A stretch of 6,587 nt of DNA from Rhodoferax sp. (GTDB taxonomy: Bacteria > Pseudomonadota > Gammaproteobacteria > Burkholderiales > Burkholderiaceae_C): positions 1 to 6,587 of the forward strand of contig JAQSDS010000083.1 in the NCBI GenBank assembly GCA_029946045.1, given 5' to 3'. The position numbers were made by a program, and so were the translations under genes. Of the stretch, positions 5,865 through 6,587 are shown piece after piece (the stretch's first letter is position 1; every line of letters starts with the position of its first letter). The notes beneath the pieces were generated by a model. That model was not told the DNA's origin. It saw only the letters and a list, made by a program, of their open reading frames with translations, and did no database searches.

Positions 5865-6587
5865 GTCAAAGCGCCCTTGATTTCATTAAGGTTCAATTTG
5901 GCCGCCACCTTTTTACGGTAGCGTTTGTCCAGCGCTGCCATCGCGCCACCTATGGCCATGAACAGGCAGCCAAACCAGATCCAGGCGATGAAAGGTTTGT
6001 AATAGACGCGCATGGCCCAAGCAGGCTTGCCGTCGCCTTCGAGCTTTTCACCCAGTGAAACATAGACGTCGCGCGTGAACGTCGTGTCAATCGCTGCTTC
6101 GGTCATGGGCATGGTAGATGAGAAATAAGTGCGTTTTTCAGGGTGAAGCACACGTAAGACCCGGTCTCCCTTGATCAACTCTACGCTCCCTCGATCGGCT
6201 TTGTAATTGGGACCGGGTACTTCACTGATACCCGTCAGACGGAATGTATAGCCACCCACTTCGACGGTGTCGCCAAGGGTCATACGCACGTCTTTTTCTA
6301 GTTCGTAGCCCTTGACCATGGTGATACCGATCACGCACACGGCAATACCGATGTGTGCCACGTGCATGCCCCAATAGGAAACGGGCGTGGATTTCCAGTT
6401 CACCGTGTCTTTGAGCTGGTGGTAAATCTGCACGGCCGAGGCCAGCACGATCCAGATCGACAGGGTCAAGCCCATGGCCACCAAAGCTGACCAGGGACCG
6501 GCCAGCAAGGGTGCCGCACAACCCAGCAGCACCGAGACGATCGCAACGGGGCGCAGCTTCTTGGTCAGCTCAGCTACCGTGTCGTTT
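5861..6587 (-). CDS. ccmF: Haem lyase subunit CcmF, C-terminal part
   Basis: CcmF is the large multi-span inner-membrane protein that, with CcmH and CcmI, attaches haem from holo-CcmE to apocytochrome c. Only about 241 C-terminal residues are present. The frame is open to the window edge, and the GTG at 6532 is internal, so the gene continues outside. Visible are a membrane segment GPWSALVAMGLTLSIWIVL, and the helix WGMHVAHIGIAVCVIGITM, whose conserved His is in the WGMHVAH motif. A periplasmic domain follows with PEKRTYFSSTMPMTEAAID and RDVYVSLG. The final helix PFIAWIWFGCLFMAIGGAMAAL and a basic tail DKRYRKK complete the protein. The order ccmF-ccmG-ccmH-ccmI is standard for System I. NrfE, a paralogue for nitrite reductase haem attachment, is less likely given the ccmG and ccmI partners. 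Confidence 0.95.
   Translation of the reverse strand, partial: NDTVAELTKKLRPVAIVSVLLGCAAPLLAGPWSALVAMGLTLSIWIVLASAVQIYHQLKDTVNWKSTPVSYWGMHVAHIGIAVCVIGITMVKGYELEKDVRMTLGDTVEVGGYTFRLTGISEVPGPNYKADRGSVELIKGDRVLRVLHPEKRTYFSSTMPMTEAAIDTTFTRDVYVSLGEKLEGDGKPAWAMRVYYKPFIAWIWFGCLFMAIGGAMAALDKRYRKKVAAKLNLNEIKGALT

Noticed and set aside
1..6587. A previously undescribed multi-gene system
   Set aside because: Every gene belongs to a well-known family in a standard operon order; only the non-coding gap before minC and the CcmI duplication stand out.

Overview
The window looks like chromosomal DNA of a Gram-negative proteobacterium. The combination of a System I cytochrome c maturation operon (ccmFGHI), an intact minCDE operon, a c5-type dihaem cytochrome and a copper-type P-ATPase suggests a respiring betaproteobacterium. 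That placement rests on protein resemblance and context only; no species-level marker is present.

Layout: positions 1-398 (+) hold the 3' end of a Cu+-exporting P1B-ATPase gene. It converges on a minus-strand block that fills the rest of the window. Read in the direction of transcription (high to low coordinates), this block is: ccmF (3' part only, cut by the window edge), ccmG/dsbE, ccmH and ccmI, joined by ATGA stop/start overlaps; a strong intrinsic terminator at 3490-3516; an AT-rich gene-free stretch of about 420 bp; minC, minD and minE; and a small dihaem cytochrome c gene with its own plausible promoter.

The genes fall into three functions. CcmF, CcmG, CcmH and CcmI act in the periplasm and inner membrane to reduce apocytochromes, chaperone them and ligate haem to CXXCH motifs; the dihaem cytochrome three genes away is an expected client. 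MinC, MinD and MinE form the oscillating system that keeps FtsZ rings away from the poles. The P-type ATPase exports cytoplasmic Cu+.

The genes are ordinary and complete, apart from the two cut by the window edges. The part most worth a second look is the gene-free stretch at 3109-3535. It has two perfect DnaA boxes arranged as a near-perfect inverted repeat, further degenerate boxes, A/T runs and a separate 10-bp inverted repeat. It could be a replication-origin-like element, a DnaA-titration site or a DnaA-responsive control region for minCDE. A second point is the CcmI protein, which carries two tandem, clearly homologous TPR modules. No mobile element, CRISPR array, tRNA or rRNA was seen, and I found no convincing new multi-gene system.
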